Below are positions 8,773-17,782 of a stretch of DNA of 64,000 nucleotides, piece after piece. The notes beneath the pieces are model-generated. The model had not been told where the DNA came from and made no database searches. It saw only the letters and a list, made by a program, of their open reading frames with translations. The position numbers were made by a program, and so were the translations under genes. Within the stretch, counting starts at the first letter, position 1. The number at the start of each line of letters is the position of its first letter. The DNA lies in contig NZ_JAAVUR010000003.1 in NCBI RefSeq assembly GCF_018449545.1, forward strand, positions 62,001-126,000, given 5' to 3'. The stretch is from Granulicella sp. dw_53 (lineage in GTDB: Bacteria > Acidobacteriota > Terriglobia > Terriglobales > Acidobacteriaceae).

Positions 8773-10842
8773 CTATGGGTTGAGACCCGTAGCCAGTGCT
8801 TTCACAAGAGTCCCGTTGGCGTCATCGTCTTTCACTGCCCAGACGTAGCCGCCGCCAAGACCGTGGGATTTGATGTAAGTAACCTTTGCCGCTATCGAAG
8901 TCGCGTCGTCGTAGCTGAAGACGGTGTGGGTCGATGAGTTGAACGCGGAGGTGGCGGCCCTGGTGGAGTCGTAGCAGGCGGAGTATCCGTTGTGCAGAAG
9001 GTTCTGGATTGTTCCGTAGGTAGCAAGTCCGCTGGTCAACATGACGTCGCAACCTGCCGCAGGTGAAGACTGATTGTTCCCGGTCGAGCACGACCCAACG
9101 CCGTTGGCATTCGGCACTGGAGAGACTGCAGTTGCGTTCTGGTACTCGCCGCAGTTCGAGCTGGTAAGATTGCCCGTCCAACCTGCGCCGTATGCTGGGA
9201 AGCCCATGGTGTACTTCGATGCTGGGACACCCGTCGCGAGATAGGCTTGCACCGTTGCGTCGATTGTTAGACCTGTTCCATACAGCGGGCTAGCCGGAGC
9301 ATCATAGAGTGGAGACGCGTCGTTCGTCGCCAGCTCCCAATCACCTGCGTAGTTATAGCCATCGATCGTTACAAAATCCGACTGCGCGAAGGTGGCTGGA
9401 ATATCGATCGTATCGTAGCCTCCTGGGTTATTCGCATCGGACAGACCGGCAGGCGCGTCGAAGGTTAGGAGATATTTCTTGCCGGTGGTTGCCGTCAAGG
9501 TGGTTAGTTGATTGCGGAACTCCGTCAACAAGGCAGTGAAGTTAGTTTTGTCTGTCGCAGCCGGGAACTCCCAATCGATATTGATGCCATCGAATAAGCC
9601 GGGAGCGGTGATGCCCGACGCGAGATTGCCTTGGATGAACATGTTGATGCAGGAGTGGGCAAGAGCCGTTCGTCCCGCGGCGGTACTGGCGGCGCTCACA
9701 AAAGCCGCAGTGTTAGGTGCGTTTGCGCCGCCGATAGAGATCAGCGTCTTCAGATTGGGATGAGCTCCCTTGAGTTGCTGGATTGCGGCAAAGTTTCCGT
9801 AGACGCCTCCGGCTCCGCTGTAGGGTCCGGTCACTTGGGGAACAGACGTCTTCTGGTAATCGGCATACGGATCGGCGAGTACGCATGCCGCTGTGGCGGA
9901 CGTAGGTGCAGTCAAGGCGCTAAAAGCGTAGAAGAGATGCGTCAGCTTATCGGCAACGCCGTTGGCTTGCATGTTCGAGATGTTGTAGCCGGCATAATAG
10001 ATGCTCCATTCTTCGAACCATCCGCCAACAATCAGCGAACTTGGAGCGGATGTCGTCACAGTTACCGAGCTACCTGGAGATGTGCCAGCATGGTCTTTCG
10101 CTACCACCGTAAAAGTATAAGAGGTCGAAGGAGTCAGGCTGCTCACAGTGTCGGACGCAGTGGTTGTGGTTAAGGTCGAAGGCCCTCCCGAGATCGAATA
10201 ACTGATGCTGCAGCCAGAAAGGGGAGTGACTGCGGTCCAGCTTAGATTCGTGGTCGAATCGGTCGTGCCTGTGGCCTTCAATCCCGTTGGAGCGCTGGGT
10301 ACGGTCGTGCAGGAGCTTGCCAGGGTGGTCACACTTACCGCAGAACTTGGGGCCGATGTGCCGGCGGTGTCCGTCGCCTCCACCGTGAAGCTATAGGCAG
10401 TCGAAGGCGAAAGACCCGTCACGGCGTCGGATGTTGTAGTGGTGGTTGCGATGGAGGCGCCGCTCTTCAGTACCTTGTAGCTAACACTGCAGCCAGAAGG
10501 AGGAGCGACCGCAGTCCAGCTTAGGTTGGTGCTGGAATCGGTCGTGCCTGAGGCGTTCAATCCAGTTGGAACGCTGGGGACGGCCGTGCAGGTCGAACAA
10601 GCACCCGTTGCTGTCCAAGGTTGGCCACTGCCGGCCCCGCCGCTGTTGGTTGCCGGACTTTGGTTCTGCGTCCACCAATTGGCAACGTAGTTCTCTCCGC
10701 TCTGACTTGCCGTCATGCCTGCGGTGTAGACCATTGAATCACTCCATGCCGTGGCGCACGTCCCCTGCGCCGCTGCTGCCTTGGGAATCATTAGTGAGAT
10801 GAGGCCATAGAGCAGGAATAGGGAAAGGAAAGTGCGCTTCAT
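8773..10842 (-). CDS. Secreted GH18 chitinase with CBM5/12 and two FN3 domains
   Basis: A predicted extracellular endochitinase of 689 residues. The start at 10842 is chosen because AGGAG lies just upstream and a signal peptide follows directly (MKRTFLSLFLLYGLI). Residues about 25-75 form a CBM5/12-type chitin-binding module (AWSDSMVYTAG, then YVANWWTQNQSP). Two tandem, closely similar FN3 modules follow (VPSVPTGLNASGTTDSSTN and VPSAPTGLKATGTTDSTTN). The GH18 barrel then begins at VGGWFEEWSIYYAGYN and carries the catalytic signature DGINIDWE. It sits in one locus with GH20 hexosaminidase, TonB receptor and ROK repressor, as expected for staged chitin breakdown. A longer frame to 10869 lacks a ribosome-binding site. 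Confidence 0.95.
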   Translation of the reverse strand: MKRTFLSLFLLYGLISLMIPKAAAAQGTCATAWSDSMVYTAGMTASQSGENYVANWWTQNQSPATNSGGAGSGQPWTATGACSTCTAVPSVPTGLNASGTTDSSTNLSWTAVAPPSGCSVSYKVLKSGASIATTTTTSDAVTGLSPSTAYSFTVEATDTAGTSAPSSAVSVTTLASSCTTVPSAPTGLKATGTTDSTTNLSWTAVTPLSGCSISYSISGGPSTLTTTTASDTVSSLTPSTSYTFTVVAKDHAGTSPGSSVTVTTSAPSSLIVGGWFEEWSIYYAGYNISNMQANGVADKLTHLFYAFSALTAPTSATAACVLADPYADYQKTSVPQVTGPYSGAGGVYGNFAAIQQLKGAHPNLKTLISIGGANAPNTAAFVSAASTAAGRTALAHSCINMFIQGNLASGITAPGLFDGINIDWEFPAATDKTNFTALLTEFRNQLTTLTATTGKKYLLTFDAPAGLSDANNPGGYDTIDIPATFAQSDFVTIDGYNYAGDWELATNDASPLYDAPASPLYGTGLTIDATVQAYLATGVPASKYTMGFPAYGAGWTGNLTSSNCGEYQNATAVSPVPNANGVGSCSTGNNQSSPAAGCDVMLTSGLATYGTIQNLLHNGYSACYDSTRAATSAFNSSTHTVFSYDDATSIAAKVTYIKSHGLGGGYVWAVKDDDANGTLVKALATGLNP

Positions 10843-11507
10843 CAGATCTCCTGGAAGTCGGGGAGGCATGTTCTCACACGCCGGCGGTTGAGAGTTTGGG
10901 GACTCGGTTATGTATAGTTGCGCAGACTAGTTTGAGATAAAACCGGTGAGCGAAGTCGTGATACTGCCTTGAGCAAACAGGACAAGGGAGCGGGTCGACG
11001 ATACAACCCAAGTGACCATGACAAAGCCAGCCCAGCGTTCGGATAGAGAGCGATTCGGCATTTGCGAAATGCGAAACCTCCCATTAGTGCGTCGATAAAA
11101 GATGCGCAGCCTGAGAGCGAGCCGCCTCACAGCTATGCGTACGACGTTCATCCGGAACACTACATAACAACTTGAGCCAAAAGATACTTATGAACCTATC
11201 ATTACGATCATGGCCGGTCAATAAATTTTCATAATAATCATGGGAACTTTTGGCGCTTTTCCCGACGGGACAAATTGGAGTGGCGCCACGCTAAAACAAG
11301 CTATCTTCCGGTATGAAGAGCGGGCAATGAAGAGTATTGCCAGAGCATGCCTCGGTGGACCAAGCATTTTGCGTCAGCCTAGCGGTTGCGGAGTCAACCA
11401 AGATGATGACATGCAATCTCGTTCCCTGGCTATCTCTAGAAGCTATTTGAAAGGAGTCTTGACTTACATCCAATAAGAAATAGTTCCGCCATACAGGTTT
11501 TACGAAA
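10843..11507. other. Intergenic region upstream of the chitinase
   Basis: No convincing gene. An Arg-rich 77-codon frame (10927-11160, minus) has no ribosome-binding site or known domain and is probably chance. The AT-rich stretch around 11220-11245 could hold the promoter or a sugar-repressor site for the chitinase transcript, but no clear repressor consensus was found. Confidence 0.5.
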
Positions 11508-12725
11508 CTACATCTTCCCCCCTGTTGGATTTAGCAGTGATATTAGTCTTTGCTCTGAGTCTTGCATTGCAACAGCGACGGCACCCCATACGACCGCGGA
11601 GCTTCCAAGACTGCTTGGCAGCACTCGGGCTACCGCGACTTCACTCTTGTGCAGCATCTCTACTGTTGGTTCCAAGAGTGCTGCGTGGGCGCCAAGATCA
11701 CCTCCGAATACAAAGAGACCTGGGTTCAGGGTGAGAGAGAGATTGAGGACTACGTCCTTGAGCAGACGAGCTCGTTGAAGGACAAGTTTTTGTGCGGCCG
11801 CATTGCCTTCGAGCGCCAGGTCAAGCACGTTGCTTGCCTTACGGGCCTTTACCGCGGCTCCAGATTTGTTACTCACCGCATTCCAGCTTCTTAGAATGCC
11901 GGGACCACCCAGTACCTGCTCGAGGCGGCCGAATTCATACAACAAAGGCTGCACGCTAGAGACGTTTGGGATGTGGAGATAACCGATTTCTCCGGCCGAC
12001 CAACTTGCCCCATGCACTATCCGGCCATTCAAAAATATTCCGGCACCTACACCTAGTCCGACAGAGACGAAGATAAAACTATCTTCTGACTGGGCTATGC
12101 CTCGAAAGTGTTCGCCGATTGCAGCGAGATTCGTATCGTTTTCAATAAAAATAGAGCACGGAAGATGCTGCTTCAGCATGTCGCGAAAAGGAACGTCTCT
12201 CCATGTGTTTGCGTCACTGACTGAGATGACGATTCCATCTCTAACATTGGTAATCCCCGCCACGCCTACTGTTACCGCAAGCAGCTTCTTCCATGGCAGA
12301 CTATGTCTCTGCATGATTGTTCGCAGCGACGCGCGCAACACCTCGATGACAGCATTCGGGGTGCGGGCATCCTTCGGCAACGGTTCATGCTGCTCCTCTA
12401 TAAGCGTGCCGTTGAGGTCGGTCAACAATATACGAATTGAGTCTGCGGTAACATCGACTCCCGCAAGACATCCGTAGTCTGCTTTGAAACGAAGATTCTC
12501 CGGCCGACGCCCTCCACCCGACACGCCTTCCCCGATCCACTCAATGATCCCAAGATCGTTGAGATCGGAGACGACGTTTGCAACAGTTGGAGCACTCATA
12601 CCAGTTTCGCGAACTAGATCTGCACGCGAGCAGGCGCCCAGCTTCTTCAACAACATCAGAATTGTGCGCGCGTTCGTCTGGCGCATTAATGCTGGACTGC
12701 CTATCAATACCTGATTTTTACTCAT
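11508..12725 (-). CDS. ROK-family transcriptional repressor (NagC/Mlc type)
   Basis: A 405-residue regulator. Residues about 15-70 form a winged helix (LLKKLGACSRADLVRETGMS, then APTVANVVSDLNDLGIIEW). The rest is a ROK sugar-kinase-like fold with a phosphate-binding-type start (CLAGVDVTADSIRILLTDL) and the Gly-rich core SVGLGVGAGIFLNGRIVHGA, then SAGEIGYLHIP. The zinc-binding CxCGxxGC segment usual in NagC, Mlc and sugar kinases of this family is absent after GEIGYLHIP. ROK repressors sense sugars or sugar phosphates; next to chitinase and hexosaminidase genes, an N-acetylglucosamine derivative is the likely effector. An AAGG-type site precedes the ATG. Confidence 0.9.
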   Translation of the reverse strand: MSKNQVLIGSPALMRQTNARTILMLLKKLGACSRADLVRETGMSAPTVANVVSDLNDLGIIEWIGEGVSGGGRRPENLRFKADYGCLAGVDVTADSIRILLTDLNGTLIEEQHEPLPKDARTPNAVIEVLRASLRTIMQRHSLPWKKLLAVTVGVAGITNVRDGIVISVSDANTWRDVPFRDMLKQHLPCSIFIENDTNLAAIGEHFRGIAQSEDSFIFVSVGLGVGAGIFLNGRIVHGASWSAGEIGYLHIPNVSSVQPLLYEFGRLEQVLGGPGILRSWNAVSNKSGAAVKARKASNVLDLALEGNAAAQKLVLQRARLLKDVVLNLSLTLNPGLFVFGGDLGAHAALLEPTVEMLHKSEVAVARVLPSSLGSSAVVWGAVAVAMQDSEQRLISLLNPTGGKM

Positions 12726-12800
12726 CCTGCCGCCTTGAATAATCTATAAAAATGCTAAACTTCCGCTCTATCCGGTGAAAATAGGTTGATGAGAGTCGAC

Positions 12801-13754
12801 TCACAAACTACTCCATTTTGAGCGAAATGCACCACGCAATACTTCAACCTGCTCGTTCAATAAACGCATTGAGGTCTCAGCAGATGGAACGCTAGCGAAG
12901 CCATGAGGGATGGACGGCACTAAGTGGAGTTCGACGGCCACCCCGGCTTCTGTGAGACGATGCGCATAGTTGAGACCTTCATCTCGAAACGGATCAAGCC
13001 CAGCACAGAGAACGTACGATGGCGGCAGGTTCGAGAGATTTTCAGCTCGTCCAGGCGCCGCATAGGGTGAGACGTCATCAGCGTCTTCTCCCAGGTACCA
13101 ATGCCACATCACTTCTGCCTCAGGTCTCGCAAAGTCCGGCACGTCTGTAAATTGAAGTGCAGACTGTGTCTCCAAACGATCATCCAGGGCAGGAACCAGC
13201 AGCATTTGAAAGCAAATCTTTGGTCCCATCCGATCACGCGCAAGAAGAGCGACTGCGGCTGCTAGATTAGCGCCCGCACTGGAGCCTCCCAACGCGATAA
13301 AGTCTCGGTCGAGGTTGAGATCCAGGCTCTCGTTCCAAAGAAACTCCAGTACCCGGTAACAGTCTGTAAGAGCGGCCGGAAATGGCTCCTCGGGTGCGAG
13401 CCTGTATGCTACGCAGACGACAGCGCACTGCGCTCCGAGAGCGTAACGGACGCATTGCAGCTCTTCAGAGAAAAGGTCTCCGCAGAAAAAGGCACCCCCG
13501 TGAAGGTAAAGCAGCACAGGCAATGTGCCCACCGCATTTCTTCCTCGATAGATACGCACAGGTATTCGCGGCCCTTCCTCATCGACGGAAGGGACATAGC
13601 GGTCTTCAATCTCGATGTTTACATCTGACGACCACGGGCTAGTTCCCTGCCGTGCCGCGGAGACTGCTTCACGTACAACCTTTGCATCCCGAAGAACCTC
13701 TCTTGGCTGCTTGGCGAGTATGGCGAACGCAGGATCCATCGGCAAGTTCGACAT
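12801..13754 (-). CDS. Alpha/beta hydrolase, hormone-sensitive-lipase-type esterase
   Basis: A 317-residue cytoplasmic esterase of the HSL (bacterial family IV) group. It has the oxyanion-hole motif YLHGGAFFCGD, the nucleophile elbow GGSSAGAN, and the late acid and His parts (GLDPFRDEG; PSIPHGFAS). The start at 13754 (MSNLPMDPAFAIL) follows a GGAGAG site at good spacing. Other in-frame ATGs at 13805 (4-bp ATGA overlap with the permease stop) and 13823 have weaker ribosome sites; the 13805 start would give translational coupling. It forms an operon with the APC permease just upstream. The substrate is unknown. Confidence 0.88.
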   Translation of the reverse strand: MSNLPMDPAFAILAKQPREVLRDAKVVREAVSAARQGTSPWSSDVNIEIEDRYVPSVDEEGPRIPVRIYRGRNAVGTLPVLLYLHGGAFFCGDLFSEELQCVRYALGAQCAVVCVAYRLAPEEPFPAALTDCYRVLEFLWNESLDLNLDRDFIALGGSSAGANLAAAVALLARDRMGPKICFQMLLVPALDDRLETQSALQFTDVPDFARPEAEVMWHWYLGEDADDVSPYAAPGRAENLSNLPPSYVLCAGLDPFRDEGLNYAHRLTEAGVAVELHLVPSIPHGFASVPSAETSMRLLNEQVEVLRGAFRSKWSSL

Positions 13755-13801
13755 TCGCTCTCCATGGACTCCACCGGCAACGGCGATATTCTGGCGCTTA
13801 G

Positions 13802-15163
13802 TCATAAGGCTTCGAAAGGCCAACTTCGTTCCTGACGTGATTTATAAAGAAAAGCGGCGATTCCTGCGAGAGTGATTGAAAGAGCTAAAACTATATTTCT
13901 TATCCCACTGGAGATAAGAATCAGGAGCCATCCAACAAAAGCGATCACAGCCGGCAAGGGATAGAACGGCATACGAAATGTAAGATTGTTTTCTCCTGCA
14001 TGATGCCTGCGCAATAGAACAACGGCGACGCACTGGGCAAGAAACTGGACCATCGCCTGGATGACAATTACCAGACTGATGAGTGTACTAAGGCTGAGCA
14101 TGCAGGCGGCGGCGGAGAGAAGGCCAAGGATAATCAGTGAGACATGTGGAAAGTCTTTCGTAGGATGCACCTTCGCAAAGATACTGAAAAACTCTCCTTG
14201 CCTTGCGGCAGCAAATGGAATGCGGGAGTAGCCGAGCAGGATCGCAAATACGGAGGCGAAGGATGCAACCAGAATTAGGACATCCACCACTTTTGCATAC
14301 TTGACGCTGTAGACCACCTGCATGTAGTCCGCTACGATGGCGCTTGAATGCATGCTTTGTTGAAGTGGCAGTACACCTAAAATGGCAAAGTTCATGGCGA
14401 TGTAGAGAATAGCTACGAGCAAGATGGAGATGATTATCGAGTATGGGATGGTTCGTTCCGGGCGTTTCAGTTCGCCGCCAATCAGGCAGACGTTGTAATA
14501 CCCGGCATAGTCATAGACGGCTATCAGAGTCGCGGCCCCTACGCCCTTCCAAAAAGCGCCGTTCAAGGCCGGATATCCACCGCTGAACTGCTCTCGGAGA
14601 GCAGACGGAATGTGTTCCGCTCCGCCTACGATGATCCAGAGGATCGTTCCAATGACCAAGATCCAAAGGCCAATTGATATAGCGCTGATCGTAGTGATCC
14701 TGCGATAGAGCAGTACGACGTTGATCAAACAGACGGCCATCGCCAGCGCGCAAAGACCTGCATTTTGAAGGCTTGGCCAGAGGTAATGAAAATACTGCGA
14801 AAAGCCTACTGCGCCCGAGGCGATGAGAAGAGGCGCTGTGAGCACAGAGGACCAAAGGACAAGAAAACTTGCTACCCTGCCATAGGACTGCGCTCCAAAT
14901 GCATGCCGTAAGTAAAAGTAGGGTCCGCCAGAGCGAGGCATGGCAGACCCTAACTCCGCCCATACGAGGCCGTCGCACAAGGAGATCGCAGCGCCTAGAA
15001 TCCAGGGGAGCAAGACCTTTGAACCATGTACCGCGACCAGAACAAGGGGAATGCTCAGAAAAGGCCCAACACCTATCATGTTAAGCATGTTCGAGGTGCA
15101 AGCTCCGAAGATGCCCATCAGGCGACTCGAATCGACCTCTGTATCTGTTAGCTCAGCTTGCAT
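13802..15163 (-). CDS. APC-superfamily amino acid permease
   Basis: An integral inner-membrane transporter of about 453 residues with roughly 12 hydrophobic segments. The first helix carries the unwound-helix motif of APC carriers (NMLNMIGVGPFLSIP), followed by AELGSAMPRSGGPYFYLRHA, characteristic of amino acid/polyamine permeases. The start at 15163 is preferred. It follows GGAG, and a TTGACA/GATACT promoter at 15198-15226 would start transcription after the longer frame's codon at 15226. It overlaps the HSL-type esterase by 4 bp or less, suggesting a two-gene operon that takes up and hydrolyses an amino-acid-like compound. Confidence 0.9.
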   Translation of the reverse strand: MQAELTDTEVDSSRLMGIFGACTSNMLNMIGVGPFLSIPLVLVAVHGSKVLLPWILGAAISLCDGLVWAELGSAMPRSGGPYFYLRHAFGAQSYGRVASFLVLWSSVLTAPLLIASGAVGFSQYFHYLWPSLQNAGLCALAMAVCLINVVLLYRRITTISAISIGLWILVIGTILWIIVGGAEHIPSALREQFSGGYPALNGAFWKGVGAATLIAVYDYAGYYNVCLIGGELKRPERTIPYSIIISILLVAILYIAMNFAILGVLPLQQSMHSSAIVADYMQVVYSVKYAKVVDVLILVASFASVFAILLGYSRIPFAAARQGEFFSIFAKVHPTKDFPHVSLIILGLLSAAACMLSLSTLISLVIVIQAMVQFLAQCVAVVLLRRHHAGENNLTFRMPFYPLPAVIAFVGWLLILISSGIRNIVLALSITLAGIAAFLYKSRQERSWPFEAL

Positions 15164-15197
15164 CAGAGGCTCCGGATTGCCATGGATCATAGAAAAA

Positions 15198-15226
15198 AGT
15201 ATCGGGTGGTAGGGATTCTTTGTCAA
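15198..15226 (-). promoter_or_regulatory. Sigma70-type promoter for the permease-esterase operon
   Basis: On the minus strand there is a perfect -35 TTGACA, a 17-nt spacer and a -10 GATACT (4 of 6 to consensus). It lies about 35 nt upstream of the chosen permease start. Confidence 0.55.
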
Positions 15227-15383
15227 TTATCGTTAATAAGCCTCCGAAGCATTTCGTTTGTTTGTTCCGGGATTACGACAAAGGAGATTCTGAAGGAAGC
15301 TTTGAAGGCAGTTCGGTTCAGGACGAGTCCTTCAAGTTGGCGAGCTTTGTTCAAGAGAACGTGCAGTTGCGAGGCGGCACGAC

Positions 15384-17600
15384 TCACATCTTTGATTTAT
15401 CGAGACCGCCGGGCCACCAATTCCAGTCGCCCGCAAGACGAAGCAATGCCGGTCCGATGATAATGCGAACAACGGTAGCGTCGATCAAAACGGCGACGGC
15501 CAAGGTGAACCCGATCATCTTGACGACCAGGAAACCTCCAAAGGTAAATGCCGCGAAGACGACGATCATGATCGCGGCGGCACTTGTAATCAGGCCTGCG
15601 GTTCGCGCCATTCCTTCCGGAATCGCCTCCACTTCACTCAAGCCGTTTCGCCTGGCTTCGAGCACACGCGCGACCAGAAACACCTCATAGTCCATGCTCA
15701 AGCCAAAGACGATGGCAAAGGTGACGATCGGCACAAGCGGGAAGATGCTGCCCGTTCCTTCGGGCACACCGAGAAATCTGCTGCCATAGCCGTCTTGAAA
15801 GACGAGAACCAGTGCTCCGAAAGAGGCAGCAACGGAGAAGAGATTGAGCACGATTGCCTTTACCGCGACAAAGATCGATCGGAATCCGCAAAGAAGCGCA
15901 AGGAACGTACCGCCAACGACCAGACCCATGACAAACGGGAAGTGATCCCGGATGATTGTTTCGTAATCTGCATTAAGAGCCGGGATGCCCCCTACAAGCA
16001 GCGTTGCTCCAGGCACACCTGTCAGAGCAGGAGCGCCGGTCTTTCGAAGCTCTCGCACCCACTCAACCTGATCACGTAACGTCACGGAGCCTTTTGGCAA
16101 GATTTCAACCAGTGCGGCACGTCCGTCGCTGCTCAGAAGCGTTCGGCGCGTCTCCCGCGAGAGCTCGGGCAGAGATGCCCGGTTCCCTTCCGCGATGGTT
16201 GTAATCGAAATCGCGCGGTCGCTGCGGGGATCGCTCGCAAGACGCCTGGTGAGAGTATCCAATGCATTCCAGCCCGTGTCGGTCTGCGCGATGGAATCCT
16301 TCGGAAGCTCGACGATGAGGCGCAACGACTCGACAATGCCCCCCTTGTTCATATGTTCCAACGTGTGGAGGGCATGCACTGATTCTGCGGACTGCGGAAG
16401 CCAGTCTCCCTGGGGAACGCTGGTATCCAGATGCCGGACCTGCAACGCAAGCAGCAACAAGGGAGTGCCTGCCAGCACGAGCGCGATCCAGGGATGTGCA
16501 ACGATGACGTTTCCCCATTTCCGCCAGCGAACGCCCGTATGTTCGGCGCGATGCGCATCGAGCTTTGGCGCGAAGGGTAATCGCCCCATATCGATGCGCC
16601 GGCCGAGGAGCGACAGCACTGCTGGAACGAGCGTATTGGTCAGCAGCACGCTCAGCCCTGCGACTAGAAACCCAGCGATTCCGATCGAGCGGATTTCGCT
16701 GATAGGCACCGTCAGGAGCGCGAGAAATCCGATGCAGACGGTGGACGCTGAGATGAGCAGCGTACGTCCTGCCTGGCGTGCCGCGATAAGCGATGCCTCC
16801 GATCCGCTGAGGCCGGTGGAGATGGCCTCTCGAAACCGGCTGACCATAAGCAGACCGTAGTCGATGCCGAGGCCCAGGCCCAGCATGGTCGCAAGGTTCT
16901 GGACCAGGATCGACAGGTGCCATCGATGGGCGAGAAATCCCGTGATCGCGAGGGTGGTTGCGATGGCGAGTTCCCCAACCGCCAAAGGAATCAGAGCCGC
17001 GATGAAGCTCCCGAATGCAAACAGCAGCAGTGCCAGTGTTGCCGGGATGACCAGGCTCTCGCCGCGACGTACATCGTCGGCGCTCGCCTTCCGAATATCA
17101 AAATTCAGCTGGATTTCGCCAGTAAGTTCGAGCTTTACCCCCGGGTAACGAGGCTTGAGCCGACCTTCAAGCGACTTTGCCAGCGTGTGGAGTCCTGGAA
17201 CGAGAGACTCTACCGGAACGTCGGTTGAAGACAGGCCGACGAGAATGTATGTTCCGCCGCCGCGGCCTAGAAAGATAGAATCACGCAGATCGAGATAGGA
17301 GACGACGCCGGAGACACCGGACTGAGCCTTTAGTGCGGTGACGATCGCTCCTAACGCCTGCGCGCCTTCATCGGAATCCGTAGCAGGTAACCCTTGGACG
17401 ACCAGCACAACGCGGTCCACGAAGGGCGACCGGAAGCGATCCGCCAGCTCGTTCCGCACAGTTTCGGCCTGGCTGCCTTCTACGCGGGTCGCGGTTTCTA
17501 GCGAGCGTTCTGCGTGGAAGGAAAAGGGCAGCAGTATAAGAGCTGCTGCGAGGACGATCCCAGCCACCAGAAACCGGAGACGATGCATAACCTTCATCAT
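15384..17600 (-). CDS. MMPL-family RND transporter
   Basis: A 738-residue inner-membrane exporter of the MMPL/hydrophobe RND type. It shows the expected pseudo-duplication: one helix (FLVAGIVLAAALILLPFSF) and a periplasmic domain, five helices with GLGIDYGLLMVSRFREA, a second periplasmic domain, and five helices with FGLSMDYEVFLVARVLEA. The paired GxxxDY motifs carry the proton-relay Asp residues. The start at 17600 (MMKVMHRLRFLVAG) is chosen by comparison with RND N-termini; a longer frame to 17714 adds 38 polar residues of unlikely function. It lies beside a lipid-biosynthetic gene set (18.5-24.8 kb). MMPL proteins commonly export lipids, so lipid export is inferred. Confidence 0.88.
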   Translation of the reverse strand: MMKVMHRLRFLVAGIVLAAALILLPFSFHAERSLETATRVEGSQAETVRNELADRFRSPFVDRVVLVVQGLPATDSDEGAQALGAIVTALKAQSGVSGVVSYLDLRDSIFLGRGGGTYILVGLSSTDVPVESLVPGLHTLAKSLEGRLKPRYPGVKLELTGEIQLNFDIRKASADDVRRGESLVIPATLALLLFAFGSFIAALIPLAVGELAIATTLAITGFLAHRWHLSILVQNLATMLGLGLGIDYGLLMVSRFREAISTGLSGSEASLIAARQAGRTLLISASTVCIGFLALLTVPISEIRSIGIAGFLVAGLSVLLTNTLVPAVLSLLGRRIDMGRLPFAPKLDAHRAEHTGVRWRKWGNVIVAHPWIALVLAGTPLLLLALQVRHLDTSVPQGDWLPQSAESVHALHTLEHMNKGGIVESLRLIVELPKDSIAQTDTGWNALDTLTRRLASDPRSDRAISITTIAEGNRASLPELSRETRRTLLSSDGRAALVEILPKGSVTLRDQVEWVRELRKTGAPALTGVPGATLLVGGIPALNADYETIIRDHFPFVMGLVVGGTFLALLCGFRSIFVAVKAIVLNLFSVAASFGALVLVFQDGYGSRFLGVPEGTGSIFPLVPIVTFAIVFGLSMDYEVFLVARVLEARRNGLSEVEAIPEGMARTAGLITSAAAIMIVVFAAFTFGGFLVVKMIGFTLAVAVLIDATVVRIIIGPALLRLAGDWNWWPGGLDKSKM

Positions 17601-17768
17601 GTCATAGACGCTGATTGCCTCTGACCAGCCGTATGTGCTCCCGCGGGAAGCGGTTTTCTCTGTTGGAAGTGCGTCGGGACACCCGTACTTCGGCATCCTA
17701 TGGCGGGTATACACTCGTGGAGGCCGTCAGGCATGATGTCATGGATGCCCCATGCGCTCCGTCGATGT

Positions 17769-17782
17769 AGGAGGATTTTATT
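17769..17782 (+). promoter_or_regulatory. Strong Shine-Dalgarno in front of an ATT codon
   Basis: AGGAGG at 17769-17774 is followed after 5 nt by ATT (17780-17782). No ATG, GTG or TTG occurs in this frame between the upstream stop (TAG, 17768-17770) and GTG 17831. The site therefore appears to serve an AUU start. Confidence 0.55.

Noticed and set aside
10927..11160. 77-codon Arg-rich ORF
   Set aside because: No Shine-Dalgarno, no recognised motif; composition looks like chance reading of a promoter region.
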